Position numbers and translations under genes: made by a program. Source: CAZUFB01 sp964619775 (lineage in GTDB: Bacteria > Actinomycetota > Coriobacteriia > Coriobacteriales > UMGS124). From it: a stretch of 22,165 bases of DNA. The DNA is taken from the NCBI GenBank assembly GCA_964619775.1, contig CAZUFB010000033.1, positions 1-22,165 on the forward strand, in the 5' to 3' direction. Shown here one piece after another: positions 6,986-14,800 of this stretch (position 1 is its first letter; the number at the start of each line of letters is the position of its first letter). A model generated the notes under the pieces. It was not told the DNA's origin and ran no database searches. It was given only the letters and a program-made list of their open reading frames with translations.

Positions 6986-8639
6986 GTTCCTCGACCGCCT
7001 CGACCGCTGCCTCGCCGAACTGGAGGACGGCGAGCGTGCGGGCATGGTCGAGTTCTACCGCGAGCAGATCGACGACCGCGTCGACGACGGCATGGACGAG
7101 GAGGAGGCCGTCGCCTCGCTCGAAAACCCCGAAGACATCGCGGCCAACATCCTCGCCTCGCGGGCAGAGGAGGGCGGGGGCACAAGGGGCCCGGGCGAGG
7201 CGGGCGCTTCGGGCGGCACCCTGCGGCGCAAGCACCCCGTGTTGCGCGGCCTGGGACGGACGATTCTCGGGTTCATCGGGGTTCTGGTCGGCATTATGCT
7301 GCTCCCGGTCGTTTTGGGAGCGGCCGTCTGCGTCGTCGCGGCCTACCTCTGCCTGTGGGTCGCCAACGCCGCCCTCGCCGCGTCGAGCATCGTGTTCGCC
7401 CTGTTCGGCGGCCTCGTCGTCGCCTCGTGCTTCATCGCGCCGGCGGCGACCGGAACCGTCGCGGCGGCAATCGGCGCGCTTGCGGTGGGGTCGATCGGGA
7501 CGGCGGTGCTCCTTGCCATCGGGACGTACTTCTTCGGCAAGCTGCTCGTGATGCTCGTCGTGTGGCCGGTGCGCGGCCTCAAAAGGAGGTCGGCCGCCAA
7601 GCGGGGGCAACCGCGCCCCAAGACCGGCCCCGCGTCGGGCGCAACGGCCGCGGCGGGCTATCCCTCGATGCCGATGCCTCCCATGGGCAAGAACGACTCC
7701 GGGCGCAGGGGCGGGCGCAGGCGGCGCATGCCGCTGTGGGGCGAGTTCGCCGTCGTGGCCGCCGTGCTGGCGATAGGGGCCCCGTGCGTGGGGCTCGGCG
7801 CCGTGGCCGCGGCCGGGGGACCCGAGCAGCTGCTCGCCCAAGCCGGCGTCAGCGACGTCATCCCCCTGCTCGCGGTCGACGGGGACGAGGTCGACACCAT
7901 CGACCTGACCCCGCCCGCAGAGGCCGAGGGGCGCCTCGCAAGCATCTCGATGGGCACGTCCCCCGACGACAACGTCTATGTGCGCGGCTGGTGCGAAGGG
8001 GCCTACGGCCTCATGTTCTGGGGCGACCGGGGCTTCGGCCTCGTCGAGGCCGTGCAGGACGGCCGGACTGTGCGCCTCGCCGCCGAACGTTCGCCGGCCG
8101 TCACCGTCCAAAACCTGCTCACCGTGCTGGGCACCGAGTACGTCTACGGCGAAAGCGACCAGGTTGTGGTGCTTGTCCCCGAGGGCTGGGAAGGCGACGT
8201 CGTGTGCGCGGACGGTTCCGTCCGCATCGTCGCCGGCGGCGCGTCCACAGGCGACGCCCTCGGCTGGGAGGGCGAGCAGCTCCCGAACACCGGGCTGACC
8301 ATCGACGGCGACGTCGAGCTGGGCGCAGACGTCGTCAACCTCGTGCACGTGCAGGCCAACGCGGTCGACCTCGTCGCACGTTACGTAAACATGTACGAGG
8401 TGGACGCCGAGACGCTGAGCGTCAACGCCGGCGAGGCGCGCGGCCAGGCGTACATCGCCAACACCAAGGTCGGCGGCGACGTCGAGCTGGGCGGCCAGCA
8501 GGTCACGGTCGACGGGCTTGCGGCCCAAAACGTCGATGTGGGCGAGAGGACTCGCCTGGTGGAGGAGGCGCCGGTCGAAAAGACCGGCGAGCTGGAAACG
8601 GCGGCCGCCATGGAAACGTACGGCGATTCTGGCCGGTAG
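6972..8639 (+). CDS. DUF1700/DUF4097-type membrane protein
   Basis: The 555-residue protein begins with a DUF1700-like helical segment: MTRREFLDRLDRCLAELEDGER, then the YREQIDDRVDDGMDEEEAVASLENPEDIA block. Several hydrophobic helices follow (about 93-120, 122-156, 160-185, 188-200), then a basic, proline-rich loop (203-253) and another helix (257-281). The remainder (about 300-545) is a valine/aspartate-rich beta-repeat region (SISMGTSPDDNVYVRGW, VVVLVPEGWEGDVVCADGSVRIV) resembling the DUF4097 adhesin-like fold, probably outside the membrane. It overlaps padR and should share its promoter. The function of such proteins is not established, and a role in envelope sensing is a guess. The C-terminal domain is assigned by pattern only. 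Confidence 0.75.
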   Translation: MTRREFLDRLDRCLAELEDGERAGMVEFYREQIDDRVDDGMDEEEAVASLENPEDIAANILASRAEEGGGTRGPGEAGASGGTLRRKHPVLRGLGRTILGFIGVLVGIMLLPVVLGAAVCVVAAYLCLWVANAALAASSIVFALFGGLVVASCFIAPAATGTVAAAIGALAVGSIGTAVLLAIGTYFFGKLLVMLVVWPVRGLKRRSAAKRGQPRPKTGPASGATAAAGYPSMPMPPMGKNDSGRRGGRRRRMPLWGEFAVVAAVLAIGAPCVGLGAVAAAGGPEQLLAQAGVSDVIPLLAVDGDEVDTIDLTPPAEAEGRLASISMGTSPDDNVYVRGWCEGAYGLMFWGDRGFGLVEAVQDGRTVRLAAERSPAVTVQNLLTVLGTEYVYGESDQVVVLVPEGWEGDVVCADGSVRIVAGGASTGDALGWEGEQLPNTGLTIDGDVELGADVVNLVHVQANAVDLVARYVNMYEVDAETLSVNAGEARGQAYIANTKVGGDVELGGQQVTVDGLAAQNVDVGERTRLVEEAPVEKTGELETAAAMETYGDSGR

Positions 8640-8768
8640 ACGCCTAAACCAGATGTGGGGCGGAGATGTTCGGCGACCAGCCGCCTCCGCCTTCCCACCC
8701 ACTGTCAACCCCCTTGCCGCCGGACCCCCTCAAAACACGGGTGGCGCCCCGACCGCCCGGCAGCCATA

Positions 8769-8798
8769 CTGGAAAGCGGGGTTGTCCCCGGTTTCCAG
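8769..8798 (+). repeat. Hairpin upstream of the second Tat flavoprotein
   Basis: A 13-base arm (8769-8781) pairs with 8786-8798 around a TTGT loop, with a single G-G mismatch. It lies 130 bases after the DUF1700 gene stop and 41 bases before the flavoprotein start. It could end the upstream transcript or be a leader structure; there is no U tract. The rest of 8640-8839 shows no gene. Confidence 0.45.
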
Positions 8799-8839
8799 CG
8801 CGCCGTCAAGGGGAAGGCGCACATAGCAAGGAGGTTTTC

Positions 8840-10321
8840 ATGGCACAGTTCACACGCAGGTCGTTCGTCAAGGGCGGCAGCCTCGGCATCGCCGCCGTCG
8901 CCGCGTCGGGCCTGGCCGGCACCGCGCTGGCCGACGAGGCCGACGGCCCCGCCGGCAGCTACGACGTGATCGTCGTCGGTGCGGGCGGCGCAGGCCTGTC
9001 CGCGGCCATCGCGGCGGTCGACGCGGGGGCCACCGTGCTCGTCGTCGAAAAGAACTCCGTCGCAGGCGGCACCACGTCCACCTCGCAAGGCCTTGTCGGC
9101 GGCTACGACAGCTACTTGCAGAGGGAGCAGGGCATCGAGCTGACCTATGAGGAGATGTACGACAACCTCGCCAGCAACGCAAGCTACCGCCTCGACCCCG
9201 AGCTTATGGGCATCACCGTCGAGCAGTCGGGCCCCTCGATCGACTGGCTGCACGACCGCTGCGGCGTCGTCTTCCAAGAAGACGTGCTGGTGGGCTACGG
9301 CCCGCTGCAGATGATGCACGTCGTGGACGGCGCGGGGGCCGCGCTCACCGCCGCGCTCGAGGCCGCCGCGCTCGACTCGGGCGTCGACATCCTCTGCAAC
9401 GCCCAGGCCACCGAGATCGTCATGGCCGACGGCTCCCCCACCGGCGTCAAGGTCGTCGCGTCCGACGGCTCAGACGACGGGACGACCTACGGCTGCAAGG
9501 CCCTCGTCATCGCCGCCGGCGGCTATTCCTGCAACCCCGAGCTCGCCGCACGCTTCACCCCCGAGGTCGCCGGCACCATGGGCATCGGGCACCCCATGGC
9601 CACGGGCGACGGCATCGTCATGGCCGCCAACGTAGGCGCCTGCACAAGCCACACCGACTCGATGATGTGCGTGCTCAAGGACTATGAAATCATGACCGAG
9701 TACACGCCCACCTCGGCCGCGGCCAACGTCAACGGCTTCACCGGCCTCGCCAACATGATCATGGTCGGCGCCGAGGGCGCGCGCTTCACCAACGAGGCGG
9801 CCGCAGGCTACATGAGCCAGGACCTCAACCGCCCGGTCTTCGACCAGATGCACAAGGACGGTCTGGGCTACGTCTGGATGATCTCGGACCAGGCGGCCGT
9901 CGACGCGACCGAGGGCACCACTCACCGCGGCGAGGAGCTGGAGTACGTGTCGGCAGAGACCCCCGAAGGCCTGGCCGCCGCCATGGGCGTCGACCCCGAC
10001 GGCCTGGCCGCGACCATCGAGGCCTACAACGCCGCCGTCGAAGTCGGCTTCGACGCCGCGTTCGGCCGCGTGCCCACCGTGCCGCTGACCGCGCCTTACG
10101 TGGCCCTGGCCGTGACCCCGTGCTCCATCATCACCTACGGCGGCATCGCCCGCAACGCCTCGTCCGAGGTCCTGCGCGCCGACGGCAGCACCATCCCCGG
10201 CATGTACTGCGCCGGCGAGACGAGCTGCAACTCGGCGTTCATGGGCTTTACCATCTCCAACGCCATCACCTGGGGCAAGATGAGCGGCGAGAACGCCGCC
10301 GCGTTTGCCGCCGGCAGGTAG
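8840..10321 (+). CDS. Tat-exported FAD-binding reductase (fumarate/urocanate reductase-like)
   Basis: The 493-residue protein starts at the ATG at 8840, which follows AAGGAGG by five bases; the open frame extends upstream but without a better start. It has a Tat signal (FTRRSFVKG at 4-12, cleavage near ALADEA). The FAD-binding motif is SYDVIVVGAGGAGLSAAIAA (GAGGAG at 47-52), followed by VLVVEKNSVAGGTT. LVIAAGGYSCNPEL, IGHPMATGDGI, GAEGARFTNE and PGMYCAGETSCNSAFMG are superfamily blocks. The HTxGG histidine of fumarate reductases is replaced in SIITYGG, so the hydride-transfer chemistry or substrate differs. No haem or FMN-attachment domain is fused. It is shorter and less acidic than the flavoprotein at 1721-3475. 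The substrate is unknown; steroid, aromatic or other organic acceptors are possible. It is transcribed alone, ending at a strong terminator. Confidence 0.87.
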   Translation: MAQFTRRSFVKGGSLGIAAVAASGLAGTALADEADGPAGSYDVIVVGAGGAGLSAAIAAVDAGATVLVVEKNSVAGGTTSTSQGLVGGYDSYLQREQGIELTYEEMYDNLASNASYRLDPELMGITVEQSGPSIDWLHDRCGVVFQEDVLVGYGPLQMMHVVDGAGAALTAALEAAALDSGVDILCNAQATEIVMADGSPTGVKVVASDGSDDGTTYGCKALVIAAGGYSCNPELAARFTPEVAGTMGIGHPMATGDGIVMAANVGACTSHTDSMMCVLKDYEIMTEYTPTSAAANVNGFTGLANMIMVGAEGARFTNEAAAGYMSQDLNRPVFDQMHKDGLGYVWMISDQAAVDATEGTTHRGEELEYVSAETPEGLAAAMGVDPDGLAATIEAYNAAVEVGFDAAFGRVPTVPLTAPYVALAVTPCSIITYGGIARNASSEVLRADGSTIPGMYCAGETSCNSAFMGFTISNAITWGKMSGENAAAFAAGR

Positions 10322-10433
10322 GCGGCCGGCCCGCAGCCGCACGCAACGACGAAACCGATCGGGCGAGGGCCTCTCCCCCGACAAGTCCGGGGCGCCTCGC
10401 GCCACTCCCACCCAGGCGCCCCACCCGCATACG

Positions 10434-10470
10434 CCCCGCCGTCCCTCCACCCCCCGGACGGCGGGGTTTT
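10434..10470 (+). terminator. Intrinsic terminator after the second flavoprotein
   Basis: CCCCGCCGTCC (10434-10444) pairs perfectly with GGACGGCGGGG (10456-10466) and is followed directly by TTTT. It is the clearest intrinsic terminator in the window and lies 112 bases past the flavoprotein stop. Confidence 0.85.
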
Positions 10471-10558
10471 GCAGGCGCAAAGGGAGGCGCGAGCCCCATC
10501 AGCCGCGCGCCGACCGTCCGCTCAAGCGCCAGGCGCCGCACCAAAGCCCGGCTGTCCT

Positions 10559-10568
10559 CTGGCATAAT
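10559..10568 (+). promoter_or_regulatory. Possible extended -10 promoter for the transglutaminase-like gene
   Basis: CATAAT at 10563-10568 is preceded by TGG, giving an extended -10 pattern. No convincing -35 is present. Transcription from here would include the structured element at 10642-10745 in the leader. Weak call. Confidence 0.3.
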
Positions 10569-10641
10569 CGGCAAAAGAAAAGCGCCGGCAGCGAAAACAC
10601 GGCTTCCCGTCCCCGCCGCACGCCGCCGCGCCCCTAGAGCG

Positions 10642-10745
10642 GTCCACGAGATTGCCGGGCGAGGCGCGCAAGGGCGATTGCGCACGGGGGACATGCGAGC
10701 CCAAGCGCGACGACGCCCGGCGTTTGTGGACTGTCCGAGGAGGAC
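10642..10745 (+). ncRNA. Structured non-coding element, copy 1 (leader of the transglutaminase-like gene)
   Basis: This non-coding stretch ends right at the ribosome-binding site of the gene starting at 10748 and closely resembles 15004-15112. An outer stem GTCCAC (10642-10647) pairs with GTGGAC (10726-10731). Inside it, GCCGGGCG (10654-10661) pairs with CGCCCGGC (10714-10721), GCGCA (10666-10670) with TGCGC (10679-10683), and GCG (10695-10697) with CGC (10706-10708) around an 8-base loop. The outer stem spans 88 bases, the same as in copy 2. I do not recognise it as a known riboswitch. It may be a cis-acting leader, a small RNA, or a dispersed repeat that happens to sit here. Confidence 0.6.
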
Positions 10746-10747
10746 CC

Positions 10748-12430
10748 ATGCCGCACGCCGCCGCACCACGCCGCACCAGCCCCCGCTTCGTCCTGCCGGC
10801 GACCGCGCTCGCGTTCGCGCTGGCCTGCTGCCTCGTCGTCGCGGCGGCGTTTCCCGCACGGGCCCTCGCCTCCTCGACGGACGGCGATAGCGTCTTCGCA
10901 CGCCTGGGCAGCTTGTTCGCATCGGCCATCGCCGCAGACGACGAGGCGGACGCAGACCCCGCGGCCGGCCGCACCTCGGAGGAGCCGGCGTCCGCAACGG
11001 CCGAAACCCTGCTGCGCGAGGCTATCGCCTCCTTCACCACCGAGCTCACCGACCTGCAGGACCTCGGCATCACGGTGGGCGAGCTGCGCGACACCCTCGA
11101 CAACGCCATCTCCCGCGACCCGCGGTGCGACCTCTACAGCGGCTGCACGTGGACCTACCGGGAAGACGCCGACGACACCGACGACTGCACGGTCGTGGCG
11201 ATCGAGCTGCGCTACCTTCTCACCGACGAGCAGGTCGCCACCTACCAGGAGACCTGGGACGCGGCGTTTGCCCAGCTTGTCGCTGCGGCCGACGGGGCGG
11301 GCGACACGTACGAGGCCGTGCGGGCCGTCCACGACTACCTCGCGTCCAACTGCCGCTTCGACGCCGACTCGGCCACAAGCTCCTCGGCATACGGGGCCGT
11401 GGTGGAGGGCCGGGCCGCCAACCGCGGCTTCGCCGACGCGTTTGCGCTGGCGCTCGACGAGCTGGGCATCGAGGCCGTCGTCGTCTACGGCGACAGCGGG
11501 GTGCCCTGGAACATGGTGCAGATCGACGGCTCGTGGTACCACGTCGACGTCGCATGGGACGCCGTCGGGCTCGATGCGGAGCAGCCCGCCGTCCCGTCGA
11601 CCGACTACTTCCTGGTTGACGACGCCCGTATGGAGCAGGCCCACGGCACGTGGGCGACCGGCACCCCGGACGCCCCCGCGGCACCGCAGAGCTACGGTTC
11701 GCTGGTGGCGGGCACCACCGCCGACGAGCACGTCTCCTTTGCCAAAGGCCTGTGGCGCCAGATGTTCGACGGCCTGCAGACCGAGCTCGGGGGCCTGGGC
11801 ATGTACGGCGTCACGACCGACGAGGCCTACCAGGCCTACGACGAGCTTGTCGCCGAGGATCCGCTCTACGACTACATCGACTCGTACGGCGCGGCCTATG
11901 CCGGCGACAGCGGCATCGTCTCGTCGCTGAGATGCACCTACCGTCTCACCGCCGAGGAGTTCGCCGACTACACCGCCCGGCGCGAGGAGGCCATCGCCGC
12001 CGCGCTCGCCGGCACCGAAGGGCTGGAACCCTACGCGCAGGTGCTCGCCGTCCACGACTACCTGGTGCGGACCTGCGCATACGGCGACCCCGAGTCGGCG
12101 GTGGACCACACGGCCTACGGCGCCCTGCTGAGCGGGCAGGCGGTGTGCGAGGGGTACGCCTCGGCCTTCCGCATCCTGATGGACCGGCTCGGGATCCCCT
12201 GCATCGTCGTGAGCAGCGAAGAGATGGAGCACGGCTGGAACATGGTGCAGCTTGACGGCCAGTGGTACCACGTCGACGTGACCTGGGACGACCCCACGCC
12301 CGACCGCGGCCCCGACGCCGACGTGTCGCACCGGTTCCTCCTGCGCGGCGACGACTACATGGCCGCCAACGAACACTACGGCTGGGAGTCGCCCTACGAG
12401 GCGCCGTCCGACCACTGGTCGCAGGCGTAA
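10748..12430 (+). CDS. Exported protein with tandem transglutaminase-like domains, first copy degenerate
   Basis: The 560-residue product starts at the ATG at 10748, preceded by GAGGAGG; the upstream in-frame extension is the conserved non-coding element and is not translated. A signal peptide (hydrophobic 14-38, cleavage near ARALA) predicts export. Two homologous units follow, roughly 130-310 and 366-545, each with AVHDYL, SAYGA/TAYGA, WNMVQ(I/L)DG.WYHVDV.W. In unit 2 the papain-like triad is complete: Cys467 (GQAVCEGYASAF), His495 (HGWNMVQ) and Asp510 (YHVDVTWDD). In unit 1 the Cys is Asn225 and the His is Pro253, while Asp267 remains, so unit 1 cannot be catalytic. Such proteins act on extracellular peptides or cross-link proteins; the substrate is unknown. 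It is single-gene and ends in a weak hairpin at 12441-12467. Confidence 0.85.
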   Translation: MPHAAAPRRTSPRFVLPATALAFALACCLVVAAAFPARALASSTDGDSVFARLGSLFASAIAADDEADADPAAGRTSEEPASATAETLLREAIASFTTELTDLQDLGITVGELRDTLDNAISRDPRCDLYSGCTWTYREDADDTDDCTVVAIELRYLLTDEQVATYQETWDAAFAQLVAAADGAGDTYEAVRAVHDYLASNCRFDADSATSSSAYGAVVEGRAANRGFADAFALALDELGIEAVVVYGDSGVPWNMVQIDGSWYHVDVAWDAVGLDAEQPAVPSTDYFLVDDARMEQAHGTWATGTPDAPAAPQSYGSLVAGTTADEHVSFAKGLWRQMFDGLQTELGGLGMYGVTTDEAYQAYDELVAEDPLYDYIDSYGAAYAGDSGIVSSLRCTYRLTAEEFADYTARREEAIAAALAGTEGLEPYAQVLAVHDYLVRTCAYGDPESAVDHTAYGALLSGQAVCEGYASAFRILMDRLGIPCIVVSSEEMEHGWNMVQLDGQWYHVDVTWDDPTPDRGPDADVSHRFLLRGDDYMAANEHYGWESPYEAPSDHWSQA

Positions 12431-12440
12431 ACAAAATCGG

Positions 12441-12467
12441 GACCGGGCCTTTCTATGCAGCCTGGTC
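12441..12467 (+). terminator. Weak hairpin after the transglutaminase-like gene
   Basis: GACCGGGC (12441-12448) pairs with GCCTGGTC (12460-12467) with one G-U pair, ten bases past the stop codon. CTTTCTATGCA forms the loop and no U tract follows. Confidence 0.4.
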
Positions 12468-12822
12468 GACCCCTGCGTTGCATGACCGCCACGGCGGACT
12501 GCGGGTCAACCCCGGCATGCAGCGCATGGGCGTGCGCGGCAACCTTATCGAAGGCCCGTATGCCTGCGAAGAAAGCGCCGCCGGCATCGCACCCACGGGC
12601 TATCCCGCGCCATGCCCACCGGCCACATCGCCGGGCGCTCGGCTGCTGCAGGAGGCTCTTCCGGGGCGGCCATCTCAACGCCCGAAGGGTGGCACAACAT
12701 GGCCGTTTATGCAGACAAGCCGTGGGGCAGACAGGGCCGATGGCACGAACGAGAAGCGCGTGCAAAAACCATGGGCGGCGTAATCGGGAGCAACGCCAAA
12801 ACCTGCCCGCATACAAAACAAA
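12468..12822. other. Convergent intergenic region without recognisable gene
   Basis: About 355 bases lie between two convergent genes. Open frames cross it on both strands, but none has a ribosome-binding site, codon pattern or protein motif I can support. It may be decayed sequence; nothing else is seen. Confidence 0.4.
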
Positions 12823-12860
12823 ACCGGGCCCGCAGGTTTGCTGCAACCCGCAGGCCCGGT
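12823..12860. terminator. Bidirectional intrinsic terminator
   Basis: A 16-base arm (12823-12838) pairs with 12845-12860 at 14 of 16 positions around a 6-base loop. A T run follows on the plus strand (12860-12864), and the minus strand reads GGTTTTGTTTTG after the stem. It should stop the DUF362 transcript from the right and residual transcription from the left. Confidence 0.85.
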
Positions 12861-12900
12861 TTTTGGTTCTGCCAGCTGGCCGGTCTTCGCCTTCCGGCGC

Positions 12901-13911
12901 CTACCCCTCGAAAGGCACGACGCCCGCCACGGCCTCGGCCGGGTCGATGCGCTTGCCGCCGTTGTCGAGGTCGATGAGCACGTAGCGGTCGTTGCCCATG
13001 CCGAGCTCCTTCATGTACGAGAGCTGGCGCAGGCCATGGCGCGTCTCGATGCGCTCCACCAGGTCGTGGTGGTCCTCCTCCTTCATGGCGTACACCAGGT
13101 CGACGCTCGCCTGGTCGATGGCCAGGATGTCGGTCGAGGCGAGGATGCCCACGTTGGGGGTCACCACGGGCGCGGCGGCCGTGCCCTCGCAGTCGCACGA
13201 CACCGACATGTTGCGCATGACGTTCACGAACGTGATGTTCTTGCCGAAATGGTCCACCGTGGCCTTGGCCGACTCGTCGATGCGCTCCATAATCTCCTCG
13301 CCGGTGATGGACCACATGTTGTCCGACCCGGACACGGTGTGGATGATGCGCTTGCCGAGGCGGCCGTCGGCGCACCCGATGCCGATGTTCTTGCTGGACC
13401 CGCCGAAACCGCCCACCGAGTGGCCTTTGAAGTGCGTGAGCACGAGCATCGAGTCGTAGTTGACGATGGTGGCGCCCATCGACATCTCGTGGAACCACTT
13501 GCCGCCCTCAACCGGCAGCATCACGATGCCGTCGGCGTCCATGATGTCCACCGGGCAGAACGTCCAGCCGTTGACCTTGAGGGTCTCGAGGTGCTGCTCG
13601 GTGGTGTAGCGGTCGCCCTTGTAGTAGGTGTTGGTCTCGACGATGGTGGCCCCGGGGATGTCCTGCTCTATGAGCTCGCGCACCCAGTCGCACGGGATGA
13701 TGTTGGGGCCGTTCTTCTCGCCGGTGTGCAGCTTGACGGCGACCTTGCCGCCGATGCCGGCGCTCACCTGCCCGTACGCCTTGCGCAGGCCCTCCGCCGA
13801 CAGGTCGCGGGTAAAGTAGACGATGGACTCGTTGCCGGTGCGCTGGTCCATCGGGACGTAGACGTCGCCGTCGGTACCGGGGACGACCGGGCTCTTACCG
13901 CAGGTGCACAT
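12901..13911 (-). CDS. DUF362 domain-containing protein
   Basis: The 336-residue product shows the DUF362 pattern: GKVAVKLHTGEKNGPNIIPCDWVREL, a middle VLTHFKGHSVGGFGGSSKNIGIGCADGRLGKR block, and late ILASTDILAIDQASVDLVYAM. No CX2CX2CX3C ferredoxin motif is fused, although some family members have one. The N-terminus has MCTCGKS. Two in-frame ATGs are possible (13917 and 13911); AAGGGAG is eight bases before the second but only two before the first, so I chose 13911. The family's biochemical role is not established; members occur beside iron-sulphur and flavin systems. It is monocistronic, with a clear terminator at 12823-12860, and its promoter carries a SoxR/MerR-like operator, suggesting induction by redox-active compounds or a small effector. 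Confidence 0.85.
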   Translation of the reverse strand: MCTCGKSPVVPGTDGDVYVPMDQRTGNESIVYFTRDLSAEGLRKAYGQVSAGIGGKVAVKLHTGEKNGPNIIPCDWVRELIEQDIPGATIVETNTYYKGDRYTTEQHLETLKVNGWTFCPVDIMDADGIVMLPVEGGKWFHEMSMGATIVNYDSMLVLTHFKGHSVGGFGGSSKNIGIGCADGRLGKRIIHTVSGSDNMWSITGEEIMERIDESAKATVDHFGKNITFVNVMRNMSVSCDCEGTAAAPVVTPNVGILASTDILAIDQASVDLVYAMKEEDHHDLVERIETRHGLRQLSYMKELGMGNDRYVLIDLDNGGKRIDPAEAVAGVVPFEG

Positions 13912-13954
13912 GGGCATGGCTCCCTTCGTAGGCAATCGGTGGATGACGGGTTGC

Positions 13955-13985
13955 ATCTTAGCGGCTCAAGTTGGCTTGAAGTCAA
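13955..13985 (-). promoter_or_regulatory. SoxR/MerR-type promoter of the DUF362 gene
   Basis: On the minus strand, TTGACT (13980-13985) and TAAGAT (13955-13960) are 19 bases apart, the over-long spacer typical of MerR-family-controlled promoters. The spacer region carries the dyad CTCAAGTTGGCTTGAAG (plus strand 13965-13981), very close to the classic SoxR box CTCAAGTTAACTTGAGG. The predicted start is about 37 bases before the chosen ATG. No MerR-type regulator gene is in the window. Confidence 0.65.
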
Positions 13986-14084
13986 GAGAAGCCCCCGGCG
14001 ATTCGCGGGACGACCCTGTCCGCGTAGCCAATCGGCCATGACGTGTTTTATGGCATCTTCACGGGCGGGCTTTCCACGGCGGCC

Positions 14085-14417
14085 CTAACCCGGGCGCTCC
14101 GACTCCCGCAGGCGCTTGGAGACGTCCGAGCCGCCGTACACAACCCGGGCGACGACCACGGTCTGCTCCGGCTCCTCCTCGATCCAGTAGAGCACCAGGT
14201 AGCCTGCGACCTTCAGCGACCTGTACTCGTGGGCGAGGGGGCGGATCGAGGTGTAGGCGCTGCGTCTGTAGGGCATGGCCGAGAGGCTCTCGATGCTGTC
14301 AACGAGTTCTACCGACAGCCGTTCGGCAGCGGTCGGGATTCCAAGGTTGAAGGCGACGTAACGGGCGATCTCGACGAGGTCCCGTTTGGCTATGGGCAGG
14401 TAGTCGACTCTATACAA
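14085..14417 (-). CDS. RelE/ParE-family toxin of a type II toxin-antitoxin pair
   Basis: The product resembles RelE/ParE toxins: LYRVDYLPIAKRDLVEIARYVAF at the start, then AERLSVELVDSIESLSAMPYRRSAY, RSLKVAGYLVLYWIEEEPEQTVVVARVVYGGSD. I place the start at TTG 14417, which gives about 110 residues, the usual length, begins with the expected first strand, and overlaps the antitoxin stop by eight bases (TTGTATAG), implying translational coupling. An ATG at 14480 would add 21 residues unlike the family. ParE members poison gyrase and RelE members cut mRNA; which applies is not clear from sequence. It follows the antitoxin on the same strand. Confidence 0.85.
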   Translation of the reverse strand: MYRVDYLPIAKRDLVEIARYVAFNLGIPTAAERLSVELVDSIESLSAMPYRRSAYTSIRPLAHEYRSLKVAGYLVLYWIEEEPEQTVVVARVVYGGSDVSKRLRESERPG

Positions 14418-14736
14418 CCGCGGCCGCCCGTCCGCCGTCCACCTGGGTGCCGGAAGCCCCTCCCCCTTGGGTTCGGGCAATCTCGGCCCTCATGGCGGCA
14501 AGCACGTCCTTGGAGGAGTACCGGATGCCGGTCGCCTCGGCCTCGCGCTCGGCCTCGACGAGCCTTGCGTAGACGTCGGAGTCGAACCGCAGCGACTCGT
14601 ACGCCTCCACGCTCATGACGACCATGTCGCCGTAGCCGTTCCTAGTCAGGAACACGGGCCTGCCGCTCTCGTGGACGTCGGCGGAGATCTCGGCAAACTT
14701 GTTGCGCAGGTCGCTTACCGGTCGGATGGACTGCAT
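14410..14736 (-). CDS. Phd/YefM-family antitoxin
   Basis: The 108-residue product begins MQSIRPVSDLRNKFAEISADVHE, followed by RPVFLTRNGYGDMVVMSVEAYESL, the standard Phd/YefM DNA-binding half. The C-terminal half (YARLVEAEREAEATG, KDVLAAMRAEIAR) would bind and neutralise the toxin. The last 15-20 residues are Gly/Ala-rich and longer than usual. AAAGGGA precedes the ATG. A perfect palindrome covers the promoter -10, as expected for autorepression by the toxin-antitoxin complex. Confidence 0.9.
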   Translation of the reverse strand: MQSIRPVSDLRNKFAEISADVHESGRPVFLTRNGYGDMVVMSVEAYESLRFDSDVYARLVEAEREAEATGIRYSSKDVLAAMRAEIARTQGGGASGTQVDGGRAAAVV

Positions 14737-14751
14737 GGCCGTCCCTTTCGG

Positions 14752-14787
14752 AGTCGCTTGCTATCATAATTATGATAGCAAGCGACT
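14752..14787 (-). promoter_or_regulatory. 36-base perfect palindrome, toxin-antitoxin operator
   Basis: Every base from 14752 to 14787 is part of a perfect palindrome centred on AATT (arms reading AGTCGCTTGCTATCATAA). It lies 16 bases upstream of the antitoxin ATG and covers the promoter -10. Phd/YefM antitoxins bind such dyads. Confidence 0.85.
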
Positions 14788-14800
14788 GCCCGACCGACAA
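14772..14800 (-). promoter_or_regulatory. Toxin-antitoxin promoter
   Basis: On the minus strand TTGTCG (14795-14800) and TATCAT (14772-14777) are separated by exactly 17 bases. The -10 lies inside the palindrome, so operator binding would block RNA polymerase. Confidence 0.7.

Noticed and set aside
6912..8708. 598-codon minus-strand open frame opposite the DUF1700 gene
   Set aside because: Composition (Arg, His, Ala, Gly runs) and the absence of motifs mark it as a shadow of the real gene, which has coupled translation with padR.
10652..10747. 32-codon N-terminal extension of the transglutaminase-like protein
   Set aside because: The bases are the conserved non-coding element also seen at 15004-15112, and a strong ribosome-binding site and signal peptide begin at 10748.
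12455..12985. Plus-strand open frame in the convergent gap and over the DUF362 gene end
   Set aside because: It runs through the intrinsic terminator at 12823-12860 and has no start signal or protein-like composition.
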